This document shows, one piece after another, positions 36,664 to 44,996 of a stretch of DNA of 64,000 nucleotides; position 1 is the first letter of the stretch; every line of letters begins with the position of its first letter. The position numbers and the translations under genes are program-made. This DNA is from Ectopseudomonas mendocina (lineage in GTDB: Bacteria > Pseudomonadota > Gammaproteobacteria > Pseudomonadales > Pseudomonadaceae). Under the pieces are notes generated by a model that saw only the letters and a list, made by a program, of their open reading frames with translations, was not told the DNA's origin and did not search any database. Where the stretch lies: positions 62,001 to 126,000 of the forward strand of contig NZ_SCFY01000013.1 of the NCBI RefSeq assembly GCF_007049795.1, written 5' to 3'.

Positions 36664-36963
36664 ATGAGCATCATTCATCGTATGACCGTTTGTGCCCGTC
36701 ATGGCCGTTCGACTCGGTTGGGTCAATGCCTGGCGCGGTTGCACGAGGTTGGCCGAGATATGCCGGGCTGCGAACGCCTGCGCGTATTTCCTCTGCACAA
36801 TGATCCACTGACCTGGTTGGTAGAAGGGCAGTGGCGCTCAGCTGCGGCACGTGACGCTTTCCTCGGTAGCGAAGGCCTGCGCCGGGTAGTGGCGCAGGCG
36901 ATAGACGAAGGGCTGTTCACTCAGCTCGAATGCGGCATGGAGTTACAGCAGCAGGTCGCCTGA
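36664..36963 (+). CDS. ABM-domain (antibiotic biosynthesis monooxygenase-like) protein
   Basis: 99 residues from MSIIHRMTVCARHGRSTRLG, preceded by a consensus AGGAGG five bases before the ATG. The layout fits a dimeric alpha+beta ABM barrel: strand, helix (GQCLARLHEVGRDMPGCERL), strand RVFPLHNDPLTWLVEGQWRS, helix (RDAFLGSEGLRRVVAQAI), strand. Such proteins act in heme or quinone oxidation or as small sensors; substrate unknown. It is probably co-transcribed with the small peptide gene upstream. Confidence 0.7.
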   Translation: MSIIHRMTVCARHGRSTRLGQCLARLHEVGRDMPGCERLRVFPLHNDPLTWLVEGQWRSAAARDAFLGSEGLRRVVAQAIDEGLFTQLECGMELQQQVA

Positions 36964-37004
36964 GTCGCTCAGACTTGCCTTTGTGAATTTATCTCTATAG
37001 ATTT

Positions 37005-37034
37005 TCATGAAATTAATTATTAAAAATTTCATGA
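37005..37034. promoter_or_regulatory. AT-rich inverted repeat, candidate operator of the polyamine operon
   Basis: TCATGAAAT and ATTTCATGA separated by 12 bases (AT-only), in a GC-rich genome, ending 8 bases before the start of the FAD oxidase gene. It is a plausible target of the XRE-cupin regulator encoded in the operon. Confidence 0.62.
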
Positions 37035-37041
37035 GCCATTT

Positions 37042-38331
37042 ATGTTTCGCCACGCCAGTGAACACGTCGACAGCTACTACGCGCAGAGCTGTCAGGATCG
37101 GCTGAAGCGCTATCCTACCCTGCAGGGTGACTTGCAGTGTGATGTGCTGGTAGTCGGCGCCGGCTTCAGTGGCTTGCACACCGCCTTGTGCCTGACCGAA
37201 GCGGGACGCAAGGTCATTCTGCTCGAGGCCAGTCGCGTGGCCTGGGCCGCCTCCGGGCGTAACGGTGGACAGGCGATTCTCGGCTGGTCCTGCGATATGC
37301 CGCCGCTGGAAAATGCGCTTGGTATCGAGCGTGCGCGACGTCTTTGGGATGGCATGAGCTGGGCCGCCCGTGAGCTGCGTGAACTGCCCCAGCGCCATGG
37401 CTTCGACTGCGATTACCGACGTGGCCATCTGTGGACGGCGGTGCTGCCGCGCCGCGTGGCGCTGTTGCATGAATGGCAGGAAGAGGCCGCCTATAAGTGG
37501 GGGCACCGCGCGCTGCAGTTCGTCTCTCGTGAGCAGATGCCGCAATGGGTCGCCAGTGAGCGTTATCAGGCAGGTCTGTATGACCCAGAAGCCGGCCACC
37601 TCAACCCGCTCAAGCTGGCACTGGGTCTTGCCGAGGCCTTCGTTCGCGCCGGCGGGCAGATCTTCGAGCAGAGCCGTGCGCTGAGCCAGGAGATGCATGG
37701 TGACGGCTACCGCGTGCGTACCGAGCAGGGCAGCGTGCAGGCCGATCAACTGGTTCTGGCCTGCAACACCTATATCGACGATCTGGAGCCGCGCCTGGCC
37801 CGGCGCATCCTGCCGGTCGGCACCTACCAGATCGCCACCGCGCCGCTAGGTGCGGAGCGCGCCGAGGCCTTGCTGCCGCGCAATGCCTGCGTCACCGACA
37901 ACCAGTTCGTCCTCGATTACTTCCGCCGTACGCCGGATCACCGTCTGCTGTTCGGCGGGGGCTGCACATACCTCGGCGGTTTGCCAAAGGACATGGCTGC
38001 TGCCACGCGGCCATTCCTCGAGCGTGTATTCCCGCAGTTGTCAGGCGTGGCCATCGACTTTGCATGGGGCGGGCATATCGATATCACCCGTGCGCGCACG
38101 CCGGATATCGGTGGCGAGAACGGCCGCTATTGGCTGCAGGGCTTTTCCGGCCATGGCGTGCTGCCCACGCTCGCGGCGGCGCGGGCTGTCAGCGACGCGA
38201 TCCTCGGTCATGACGACGAACTGGCCCTGTATCAGCAGTTGCGCAACCCCGCCTTTCCATTTGGTGAGCGATTGGCGGCGCCGCTCGAGGCCATTGGCAA
38301 GGCCTGGTACCGATTAAGAGACAGCTTCTGA
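37042..38331 (+). CDS. FAD-dependent gamma-glutamyl-polyamine oxidase (PuuB-type)
   Basis: 429 residues. FAD-binding Rossmann motif LVVGAGFSGLHTALCLTEAG near residue 35, the ATP-helix VAWAASGRNGGQ, and a C-terminal FAD-contacting block (LQGFSGHGVLPTLAAARAVS) place it in the PuuB/DAO amine oxidase family. It would oxidise gamma-glutamylputrescine (or another glutamylated amine) to the aldehyde and release hydrogen peroxide. It heads an operon with an XRE-cupin regulator, a glutamate-polyamine ligase and an aminotransferase. Confidence 0.87.
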   Translation: MFRHASEHVDSYYAQSCQDRLKRYPTLQGDLQCDVLVVGAGFSGLHTALCLTEAGRKVILLEASRVAWAASGRNGGQAILGWSCDMPPLENALGIERARRLWDGMSWAARELRELPQRHGFDCDYRRGHLWTAVLPRRVALLHEWQEEAAYKWGHRALQFVSREQMPQWVASERYQAGLYDPEAGHLNPLKLALGLAEAFVRAGGQIFEQSRALSQEMHGDGYRVRTEQGSVQADQLVLACNTYIDDLEPRLARRILPVGTYQIATAPLGAERAEALLPRNACVTDNQFVLDYFRRTPDHRLLFGGGCTYLGGLPKDMAAATRPFLERVFPQLSGVAIDFAWGGHIDITRARTPDIGGENGRYWLQGFSGHGVLPTLAAARAVSDAILGHDDELALYQQLRNPAFPFGERLAAPLEAIGKAWYRLRDSF

Positions 38332-38332
38332 A

Positions 38333-38905
38333 ATGGACAGCCCAGAGATGGACAAGAACCTGGAAATGGCGGCCCTGGCCGTGCTCATCCACGACCTGCG
38401 CAAGCACAAGAAGGTCACCCTCAACGAGCTGGCCGAGCGTATCGGTCGTTCCGTGGGCTTTCTCTCGCAGGTCGAGCGTGGCCTGTCGCGCCCGACAGTG
38501 GAGGATCTGACTGCCATCGCCGAGGCGCTCGACGTACCTACTACCTATTTCTACAGCCTGCCCAAGCCCAAGGCGCTGGACTGGGTCACCCGTCCCGACG
38601 AACGCCGCACCCTGTACCTGGCCGGTGGCATCACCGACATCATGGCCTCGCCTACGCTGCAGGGTGCCTTCATGGTCGTCGACAGCCTGCTCGATCCGGG
38701 TGCCAGCAGTGGCGAGCGACAGATGAGTGACCGCTCCGAGCAGGCCGGCTACGTGCTCGAAGGCCAACTGACGCTGTGGCTGGGCGAGGACGAACAGAGC
38801 GCCACGCTTTACCCCGGCGACGTTTTCCAGGTGCCGAGCTATGCGCGCCTGCGTTATGCCAACCGAGGCGACACCCCCGCGCGGGTGTTGTGGATCTACA
38901 CCTGA
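38333..38905 (+). CDS. XRE-cupin transcriptional regulator (PuuR-like)
   Basis: 190 residues. N-terminal lambda-repressor-like helix-turn-helix at about 20-75 (LRKHKKVTLNELAERIGRSV, GFLSQVERGLSRPTVEDL), then a small cupin sensor domain at about 110-188 (AGYVLEGQLTLWLGEDEQSA, LYPGDVFQVPS). A start five codons later (MDKNLEMAAL) is possible. This domain pair is typical of repressors of polyamine catabolism. It starts one base after the oxidase stop and probably regulates its own operon. Confidence 0.87.
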   Translation: MDSPEMDKNLEMAALAVLIHDLRKHKKVTLNELAERIGRSVGFLSQVERGLSRPTVEDLTAIAEALDVPTTYFYSLPKPKALDWVTRPDERRTLYLAGGITDIMASPTLQGAFMVVDSLLDPGASSGERQMSDRSEQAGYVLEGQLTLWLGEDEQSATLYPGDVFQVPSYARLRYANRGDTPARVLWIYT

Positions 38906-38931
38906 CCTCCCGTGAATCGGAAATCACCACC

Positions 38932-40278
38932 ATGAACGCCACCCGAGTCGAGCTGCTCGACGAAGTCCGCCAATTCCGCCAGGCCCACCCCGAGGTGCGC
39001 TTCGTCGACCTGATCTGTCTGGATATCCCTGGGCATTTCTACGGCAAGCGCTACCCCATCGAGATGCTGGAGAAGGTCGCCGCCGGCAGCGCCCTGAAGT
39101 TGCCGCAGAACTGCGTGCTGCTTGGCGCCCAGGGCGGGCTCTACGAGATCGGCGACTACTGCTTCCATGACGGCGACCCGGACGCACCACGGCGACTGAT
39201 TCCCGGCACCCTCAAGCTGGTGAACTGGGAGCGCCAGCCGCTGGGGCAGATGCTGATCAGCTCCGATGGCACCGAAGCGCCCATCGAGTTCGAGCCGCGC
39301 GAGGTGCTGGCGCGCGTGGTGCAACGTCTGGCCGCCCGTGGCATTCGCCCGGTGGTGGCCTTCGAGCTGGAGTTCTACCTGTTCGACAAGGAGCTCAAGG
39401 ACGGCTTGCCGCAGTACCCGCGCGATGACCTGAGCGGTGATGCCGACGACCAGCCGAACATGCATATCGAACGGCTCTCGCGCTTTGCCGAGGTGCTCGA
39501 CGACATCACCGAGACCGCGCGCCTGCAGGGCATCGATACCACGGTAATCACTGCAGAGATTGGCCCGGGGCAGTTCGAGATCAACTTCAGCCATAACGCC
39601 GACCCGATGCAGGCAGCCGACTGGTCGGCGCTGTTCTGCCGGGTGACCCGAGGCGTGGCGCTCAAATATGGCCATCGCGCCAGCTTCATGGCCAAGCCGT
39701 ACCTGCAGTATCCGGGCAGCGGCATGCACATCCACGTCAGCCTGTACGACGAGGCTGGCGATAACTTGCTGGCCCGTGATGAGCAGCGCCCGTTGCGGCA
39801 TGCCGTGGCCGGTTGCCTGGAGCTGCTGCCGGAGCTCATGCCGGTCTACGCGCCGAACCACAACAGCTACCGCCGCTTTGGCGCCCAGGTGAACTCGGCG
39901 AGCAAGGCCAGCTGGGGCTTTGAGGATCGCGACGCCTGCGTGCGCATTCCCGAGTCGGACGCGCGCAATCTGCGTCTTGAATTCCGCCTGCCGGGCGCCG
40001 ATGCCAACCCTTACCTGGTGCTGGCGGCGCTGCTGACCAGTATCGAACAGGGCCTCGACGCCAAGGTCGAGCCCATTGCACCACTGAATGACGACCGCGC
40101 CAGCGGCGTCGACTTTCCCAAGGACATGCTCGATGCCGTGCGCCGCATGCAGGCCAGTGAGCGCGTCGCCGCTGGCCTCGGCAGCGAGTTCGTCATGGTT
40201 TATTGCGAGAACAAACGCCAGGATCACCTGGCCTTCATGCACGACATCAGCCCGCGCGAATACCGCTGGTACCTGTGA
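38932..40278 (+). CDS. Gamma-glutamylpolyamine synthetase (glutamine synthetase-like)
   Basis: 448 residues from MNATRVELLDEVRQFRQAHP; the open frame extends upstream but overlaps the regulator. It has the glutamine synthetase fold: ATP/metal site FELEFYLFDKE, AEIGPGQFEINF, the GSGMHIHVSL segment, NSYRRFG and the late RLEFRLPGADANPYL. Its divergence from GlnA and its neighbours point to ATP-dependent glutamylation of putrescine, spermidine or similar amines (PuuA/PauA). The substrate is not settled by sequence. Confidence 0.9.
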   Translation: MNATRVELLDEVRQFRQAHPEVRFVDLICLDIPGHFYGKRYPIEMLEKVAAGSALKLPQNCVLLGAQGGLYEIGDYCFHDGDPDAPRRLIPGTLKLVNWERQPLGQMLISSDGTEAPIEFEPREVLARVVQRLAARGIRPVVAFELEFYLFDKELKDGLPQYPRDDLSGDADDQPNMHIERLSRFAEVLDDITETARLQGIDTTVITAEIGPGQFEINFSHNADPMQAADWSALFCRVTRGVALKYGHRASFMAKPYLQYPGSGMHIHVSLYDEAGDNLLARDEQRPLRHAVAGCLELLPELMPVYAPNHNSYRRFGAQVNSASKASWGFEDRDACVRIPESDARNLRLEFRLPGADANPYLVLAALLTSIEQGLDAKVEPIAPLNDDRASGVDFPKDMLDAVRRMQASERVAAGLGSEFVMVYCENKRQDHLAFMHDISPREYRWYL

Positions 40279-40301
40279 TGTCCCGGATCGAAGGAGGCGA
40301 C

Positions 40302-41669
40302 ATGAATAACTCGAAAACCGCACACTGGCAGGCGCTGAGCCAGGCCCACCACCTGGCGCCGTTCAGTGATTACAAGCAGCTGGCCGAGAAGGGCCCGCGC
40401 ATCATCACCGAAGCCAAAGGTGTGCACCTGTGGGACAGCGAGGGCCACAAGATCCTCGATGGCATGGCCGGCTTGTGGTGCGTGGCCGTCGGCTATGGCC
40501 GCGAAGAGCTGGTCGCAGCAGCCGCCAAGCAGATGCTGCAGCTGCCGTTCTACAACACCTTCTTCCAGACCGCGCACCCGCCGGTGCTTGAGTTGGCCCA
40601 CGCCATTTCCCAGCTGGCGCCGGTTGGCATGAACCACGTGTTTTTCACGGGTTCGGGCTCGGAAGGTAACGACACCATGCTGCGCCTGGTACGCCACTAT
40701 TGGGCGTGCAAAGGCCAGCCGACCAAGAAAGTCATCATCGGCCGCGACAATGGTTACCACGGCTCCACCGTGGCCGGGGCTAGCCTCGGCGGCATGAAGT
40801 TCATGCACGAGCAGGGCGACCTGCCGATCCCTGGTATCGCCCATATTCCGCAGCCTTACTGGTTCGGCGAGGGCGGGGATATGACGCCGGAAGCCTTCGG
40901 CATCTGGGCGGCTGACCAGTTGGAGAAGAAGATTCTCGAATTGGGCGAGGAAAACGTGGCGGCCTTTATCGCCGAGCCGATCCAGGGTGCCGGTGGCGTG
41001 ATCATCCCGCCCGAGACCTACTGGTCGCGCATCAAGGAAATCCTTGCCAAGTACGACATTCTCTTCGTTGCCGACGAAGTGATCTGCGGCTTCGGCCGTA
41101 CCGGCGAATGGTTCGGCAGCCAGTACTACGACCTCAAACCTGACCTGATGACGATCGCCAAGGGCCTGACCTCGGGCTACGTGCCGATGGGCGGGCTGAT
41201 CGTCAGCGACAAGGTTTTCGAAGTGATCGAAGCGCATGGCGACTTCAACCACGGCTTCACCTACTCCGGCCATCCGGTGGCGGCGGCGGTGGGGTTGGAG
41301 AACCTGCGCATTCTCAAGGAAGAGGGCATCGTCGAGCGGGTGAAGGCAGAAACCGCGCCCTACCTGCAGAAGCGCCTGCGTGAGCTGGCCGATCATCCGC
41401 TGGTGGGCGAAGTACGTGGCGTCGGTATGCTCGGCGCTATCGAGCTGGTGCAGGACAAAGCCACGCGCAAGCGCTTCTCCGGTGATGTGGGTGTGGGCAT
41501 GGTGTGCCGTGGCCACTGCTTCAACAACGGTCTGATCATGCGCGCGGTGGGCGACACCATGATCATTGCGCCGCCATTGGTGATCAGCCAGACGGAAGTG
41601 GATGAGCTGGTAGAGAAGGCGCGCAAATGCCTGGATCTGACCTGGGAGCAGGTGCGTAATTCTGTCTGA
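40302..41669 (+). CDS. spuC: Polyamine:pyruvate aminotransferase, SpuC-like
   Basis: 455 residues from MNNSKTAHWQALSQAHHLAP with a consensus GAAGGAGG site; the long frame upstream is not needed. Class III PLP aminotransferase: VFFTGSGSEGNDTMLRL, NGYHGSTVAGASLGGMKFMH, VADEVICGFGRTGEWFGSQY, and the PLP lysine in LMTIAKGLTSGYVPMG (about residue 288). It matches the putrescine/spermidine aminotransferase SpuC of P. aeruginosa. It closes the operon; a terminator follows. Confidence 0.9.
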   Translation: MNNSKTAHWQALSQAHHLAPFSDYKQLAEKGPRIITEAKGVHLWDSEGHKILDGMAGLWCVAVGYGREELVAAAAKQMLQLPFYNTFFQTAHPPVLELAHAISQLAPVGMNHVFFTGSGSEGNDTMLRLVRHYWACKGQPTKKVIIGRDNGYHGSTVAGASLGGMKFMHEQGDLPIPGIAHIPQPYWFGEGGDMTPEAFGIWAADQLEKKILELGEENVAAFIAEPIQGAGGVIIPPETYWSRIKEILAKYDILFVADEVICGFGRTGEWFGSQYYDLKPDLMTIAKGLTSGYVPMGGLIVSDKVFEVIEAHGDFNHGFTYSGHPVAAAVGLENLRILKEEGIVERVKAETAPYLQKRLRELADHPLVGEVRGVGMLGAIELVQDKATRKRFSGDVGVGMVCRGHCFNNGLIMRAVGDTMIIAPPLVISQTEVDELVEKARKCLDLTWEQVRNSV

Positions 41670-41676
41670 GTAGAAA

Positions 41677-41748
41677 TTCGCGGCTGAAGGCGCTCCTGCG
41701 CGAAGATTGCATGTGTAGCGGCTGGGCGGCATTCCGCTTCAGCCGCGA
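41677..41748. repeat. Inverted repeat downstream of spuC
   Basis: Arms TTCGCGGCTGAAGGCGCTCC and CGCTTCAGCCGCGAA, 13 bases perfectly paired at the outer end. Another short REP-like family. Confidence 0.78.
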
Positions 41749-41762
41749 AAGACGATGAGCAA

Positions 41763-41805
41763 GAGAAACCCTGCGACCGTTACCGGTGGCGGGGTTTCTT
41801 TTTTT
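41763..41805. terminator. Terminator of the polyamine operon
   Basis: AGAAACCC...GGGGTTTCT stem followed by a run of seven or more T on the plus strand (41798-41805). It also faces the convergent ohr gene. Confidence 0.85.
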
Positions 41806-41821
41806 GGGGCGTAGGCGAGAG

Positions 41822-42247
41822 TCAGACGATGGTCAGAGTGACGTCGATGTTGCCGCGGGTGGCGTTGGAGTACGGGCAGACGATGTGCGCGCGATCCACC
41901 AGGGTTTGTGCGGCTTCCGGGGCCAGGCTGGGCAGGCTGATGCGCAGTTCCACTTCGATGCCGAAGCCGGTGGGGATGGCGCCGATGCCGACGGTGCCTT
42001 CGATGAAGGTGTCAGCCGGGATGCTCAGCTTGTCGCGGGCGGCGACGAATTTCAGGGCGCCGAGGAAGCAGGCGGAATAGCCGGCAGCGAACAGCTGCTC
42101 CGGGTTGGTGCCGTTACCGCCGGCGCCGCCGAGTTCTTTCGGGGTGGTCAGGGCGATGTCGAGGATGCCGTCGGAGGACACAGCGCGGCCTTCACGGCCA
42201 CCAAAGGCTTCAGCGGTTGCACGGTAGAGAACGTTTTCGATAGTCAT
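41822..42247 (-). CDS. ohr: Organic hydroperoxide resistance protein Ohr
   Basis: 141 residues. Both catalytic cysteines of the OsmC/Ohr fold are present: [15 protein letters not shown] (Cys about 60) and [14 protein letters not shown] (Cys about 124), with the N-terminal [17 protein letters not shown]. It reduces organic hydroperoxides with lipoyl-dependent thiols. ohrR lies upstream on the same strand and is its probable repressor. Confidence 0.95.
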   Translation of the reverse strand: MTIENVLYRATAEAFGGREGRAVSSDGILDIALTTPKELGGAGGNGTNPEQLFAAGYSACFLGALKFVAARDKLSIPADTFIEGTVGIGAIPTGFGIEVELRISLPSLAPEAAQTLVDRAHIVCPYSNATRGNIDVTLTIV

Positions 42248-42563
42248 GGCGATATTCCTCGTTAGGTCAGTGAATGATGGATTGGCTCGCTAATCTTTTG
42301 TGCGCTAACCGTTTCCATGGAGAGAACCTTAGTGTGCATATGGTTTGAGCGCAAGATAACTTTATAAGGTATTTGGTTATAGGGTCAGTGTTCGATGGAA
42401 TAACCAGATGCGGCGAGAGCTAGAGCCGTATAGGGGTGGCCATCTTGCGCTCATACGGAAGCCGTCTGGCAGGGTATGGAAGACGCAGGAGGGGGCAGGT
42501 TGGTAGGGCAGGTCAGGCGGGGAGAATGAGGGCGGACTGGGCGATGGCTCGCATCGCCCGCGA
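42248..42563. promoter_or_regulatory. ohr promoter region with tandem OhrR-type half sites
   Basis: Two copies of CGCTAA lie at 42288-42293 and 42303-42308 (GCTCGCTAATC and GTGCGCTAAC), upstream of ohr. They match half of the perfect palindrome before ohrR (43049-43062). The rest of the gap (316 bases to the ohrR stop) has no gene or repeat that I can see. Confidence 0.6.
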
Positions 42564-43016
42564 TCAGAGCGCGCCCTGCAGGTGCTGGCGCAGGTCGACC
42601 AGGTCGTCACGCAACTTGCCCAGGGTCGGCAAGTCGAGGCCCGAGGCCCTGAGAATGCAGGCCGGCAATGCCTTGGCCTGTTCGTGCAGGGCACGGCCCT
42701 TGTCGGTGAGGTGGAGCTGCACCACGCGCTCGTCCTGGCTGCTGCGTTGGCGCTGCAGCAGGCCCTCGCTCTCCAGGCGCTTGAGCAGCGGGGTGAGTGA
42801 GCCCGGGTCGGTCAGCATGCGGGCGCTGATTTCGCTGACGGTGATGCCTTCGTTCTCCCACAGCACCAGCATGGCCAGGTACTGCGGGTAGGTGAGCCCC
42901 AGTGCCTGCAGCAGCGGCTTGTAGGTCTTGGTCATCATCAGCGAGGTGGAATAGAGGGCGAAGCACAGCTGGTTGTCCAGCAGCAGTTCGGCGCAGGGTT
43001 CCACGGGAGTGGTCAT
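42564..43016 (-). CDS. ohrR: OhrR, MarR-family thiol peroxide sensor
   Basis: 150 residues. The reactive N-terminal Cys is at residue 18 in LLDNQLCFALYSTSLMMTK, with the conserved Tyr pair that activates it (FALYS and YKPLLQALGLTYPQY). Winged helix: ITVSEISARMLTDPGSLTPL and a wing around RSSQDERVVQLHL. Oxidation of the Cys by organic hydroperoxides would release DNA. It lies upstream of ohr on the same strand. Confidence 0.93.
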   Translation of the reverse strand: MTTPVEPCAELLLDNQLCFALYSTSLMMTKTYKPLLQALGLTYPQYLAMLVLWENEGITVSEISARMLTDPGSLTPLLKRLESEGLLQRQRSSQDERVVQLHLTDKGRALHEQAKALPACILRASGLDLPTLGKLRDDLVDLRQHLQGAL

Positions 43017-43048
43017 GGCGGCGGCCTGTGAAGTGGCGGGTGGTTCAA

Positions 43049-43062
43049 ATTAGCGCGCTAAT
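43049..43062. promoter_or_regulatory. Palindromic OhrR operator upstream of ohrR
   Basis: ATTAGCGCGCTAAT, a perfect 14-bp palindrome, 33 bases upstream of the ohrR start. It fits autoregulation by OhrR. Confidence 0.78.
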
Positions 43063-43111
43063 GATAGCTGCGCCAGAGGTTGGTGCGGGTAAGCCCGCAC
43101 CAGGGCGAGGC

Positions 43112-43429
43112 TTAGCCGCAGGTCACGCGAGTGATGACACGCTGCTCGTCGACGTTCAGGTTCAGGCGCTGACGGTTGTATTCCAGGGTCACCACGCTGG
43201 TCGGGGTGAGGATGCGTGCGCTGCTGGCACCAGCCTGCTTGCGGGCTTGCTCCAGCAACTCGGGCGTGGCCGTCTGGCCCTTGAGATGCTCGACCACGGA
43301 GGAGGTGCAGCTATCGGGCGTCGGGCCGCTCGGGGCCGCGGCGGCGGCCGGTTTGTCCGCCGTGCTGCTGCAGCCGGCAGCGAGCAGGGTGGCACCGAGG
43401 ATGAGGCAGAAGCGGGTCTTGAAAATCAA
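43112..43429 (-). CDS. I78-type peptidase-inhibitor lipoprotein
   Basis: 105 residues from a TTG start (no ATG in frame) with GGAG 9 bases upstream. The N-terminus is a lipoprotein signal (LGATLLAAGCSST, lipobox LAAGC). The C-terminal 40 residues (ILTPTSVVTLEYNRQRLNLN, then VDEQRVITRVTCG) match the inhibitor I78 family, ending in the characteristic CG. A periplasmic or outer-membrane lipoprotein that may block a serine protease. Its neighbour yceH is on the same strand, 18 bases upstream. Confidence 0.8.
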   Translation of the reverse strand: MIFKTRFCLILGATLLAAGCSSTADKPAAAAAPSGPTPDSCTSSVVEHLKGQTATPELLEQARKQAGASSARILTPTSVVTLEYNRQRLNLNVDEQRVITRVTCG

Positions 43430-43447
43430 TGCATGAGCTCCTTTGGG

Positions 43448-44098
43448 TTACTGCGCGCCTTCCAGGCGCGCCAGACGTTCTTCGAGTGCGGCGATGCGCG
43501 CTTCCAGTTCGACCAGACGATCATCGTTAGGTGCCGAAGCCTCGCTGCGGTTTTGGGGGCGGCTGGCAAGCAGACTGTCCAGATCGGCAGGCTCGCCGAG
43601 CAGATGCATGTAGCGATCCTCGCGCTGACCGCTCTGGCGCGGCAGCAGCAGGGCCAGCCCGCGACCGATCAGGCGCTCCAGTTGGTGCTGGACCTCTGCG
43701 ACATCGTCGAAGTCGTGCATGCGGTTACTGCGCGTGAGCAGCTCGTTGAGCGTTTGCGGGCCACGCAGCATTAGCAGGCCGAGTAGCACCGTCTGTGGCT
43801 TGACCAACTCCAGCTGCTTGTCGCAGCGCTGTTCCCAGCGATCGGCACGGCTGCCCATCACCAGATGCACCAACTGGCGACCTTCGAGGCTGCGCAGGTA
43901 GCGCCCGACTTCTCCGGTTTCCAGGTTCATCAGCGGTTCGCGGCTGGTCTTCTGGTTGCAGGCCAATTGCACGGCATTGAGCGTCAGCGGGTAGGTTTCC
44001 GGTGTGGTCAGTTGCTTTTCGATCAGGCAACCGAGGATGCGCACCTCGACGGCGTGCAGTGGGGTTTCACCAACCAGCGGGGAAGGAGTGTGCGACAT
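43448..44098 (-). CDS. YceH-family (DUF480) protein
   Basis: 216 residues. Two winged-helix-like repeats: [20 protein letters not shown] (about 14-80) and [20 protein letters not shown] (about 95-160). A C-terminal coiled coil ([20 protein letters not shown]) is long for the family. Found widely in gammaproteobacteria, function unknown. A gene pair with the inhibitor-type lipoprotein downstream. Confidence 0.9.
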   Translation of the reverse strand: MSHTPSPLVGETPLHAVEVRILGCLIEKQLTTPETYPLTLNAVQLACNQKTSREPLMNLETGEVGRYLRSLEGRQLVHLVMGSRADRWEQRCDKQLELVKPQTVLLGLLMLRGPQTLNELLTRSNRMHDFDDVAEVQHQLERLIGRGLALLLPRQSGQREDRYMHLLGEPADLDSLLASRPQNRSEASAPNDDRLVELEARIAALEERLARLEGAQ

Positions 44099-44221
44099 GG
44101 ATCGATCCTGGCAGAAAGAACTCGCTTAGGTTAACGGCATCCGCCCCTGGCTGACACACTTCAATGTGTGTTCGAACATGACGTTCGCTAAGCTAATGAC
44201 CGTCAATCAACGGAATGGGCC

Positions 44222-44953
44222 ATGAACGAGAACAAGAAGGTCGCTTTGATCATTGGCGCTGGCGATGCCACTGGTGGCGCCATCGCCCGGCGCTTCGCCC
44301 GTGAAGGGTATGTCGCCTGCGTCACCCGTCGTAGTCTGGACAAACTGCAACCGCTGCTGGAGGAAATCCGCCGCGAGGGCGGTGAGGCGCACGGTTTCGC
44401 GTCCGATGCACGGCGTGAGGAGCAGGTGGCTGAACTGGTTGAGAGCATCGAGCGTGACATCGGGCCGATCGAGGTAATGATGTTCAATATCGGCGCCAAC
44501 GTGCCCTGCAGCATTCTCGAGGAAACCGCGCGCAAATACTTCAAGATCTGGGAAATGGCCTGCTTCTCCGGCTTCCTGACCAGTCAGGCGGTGGCCAGAC
44601 GCATGGTCGGCCGTGGCCGTGGCACCATTTTGTTCACTGGCGCCACTGCGGGTTTGCGTGGTGCTGCTGGGTTCGCCGCGTTCGCCGGAGCCAAGCACGG
44701 CATTCGGGCGCTGGCGCAGAGCATGGCGCGTGAGTTGGGGCCGCTGAACGTGCATGTCGCTCATGTCGTGGTGGATGGCGCCATCGATACCGCGTTCATC
44801 CGCGATAGCTTTCCGGAGCTCTACGCCAAGAAGGATCAGGATGGCATTCTCGATCCCGAGCACATCGCCGACAGTTACTGGTTTCTGCACAGCCAGCCGC
44901 GTGATGCCTGGACCTTCGAGCTGGACCTGCGGCCGTGGATGGAGCGCTGGTAA
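44222..44953 (+). CDS. SDR-family protein with an altered active site (Phe for Tyr)
   Basis: 243 residues. Nucleotide-binding GAGDATGGAIARRFAREG near residue 12 is a variant of the classical Gly motif. The catalytic YxxxK aligns to FAGAK: Phe replaces Tyr (codon TTC), and the Ser of the triad aligns to Thr (LFTGATAGLRG). An ordinary SDR oxidoreductase mechanism would be impaired, so it may be a non-catalytic or differently working member. Next on the same strand are a 2-hydroxychromene-2-carboxylate isomerase-like gene and a DUF3820 gene. Confidence 0.83.
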   Translation: MNENKKVALIIGAGDATGGAIARRFAREGYVACVTRRSLDKLQPLLEEIRREGGEAHGFASDARREEQVAELVESIERDIGPIEVMMFNIGANVPCSILEETARKYFKIWEMACFSGFLTSQAVARRMVGRGRGTILFTGATAGLRGAAGFAAFAGAKHGIRALAQSMARELGPLNVHVAHVVVDGAIDTAFIRDSFPELYAKKDQDGILDPEHIADSYWFLHSQPRDAWTFELDLRPWMERW

Positions 44954-44996
44954 CCTGCGTTGAACCCACGATAACGATAAAGAGCGAGTGAACCTG

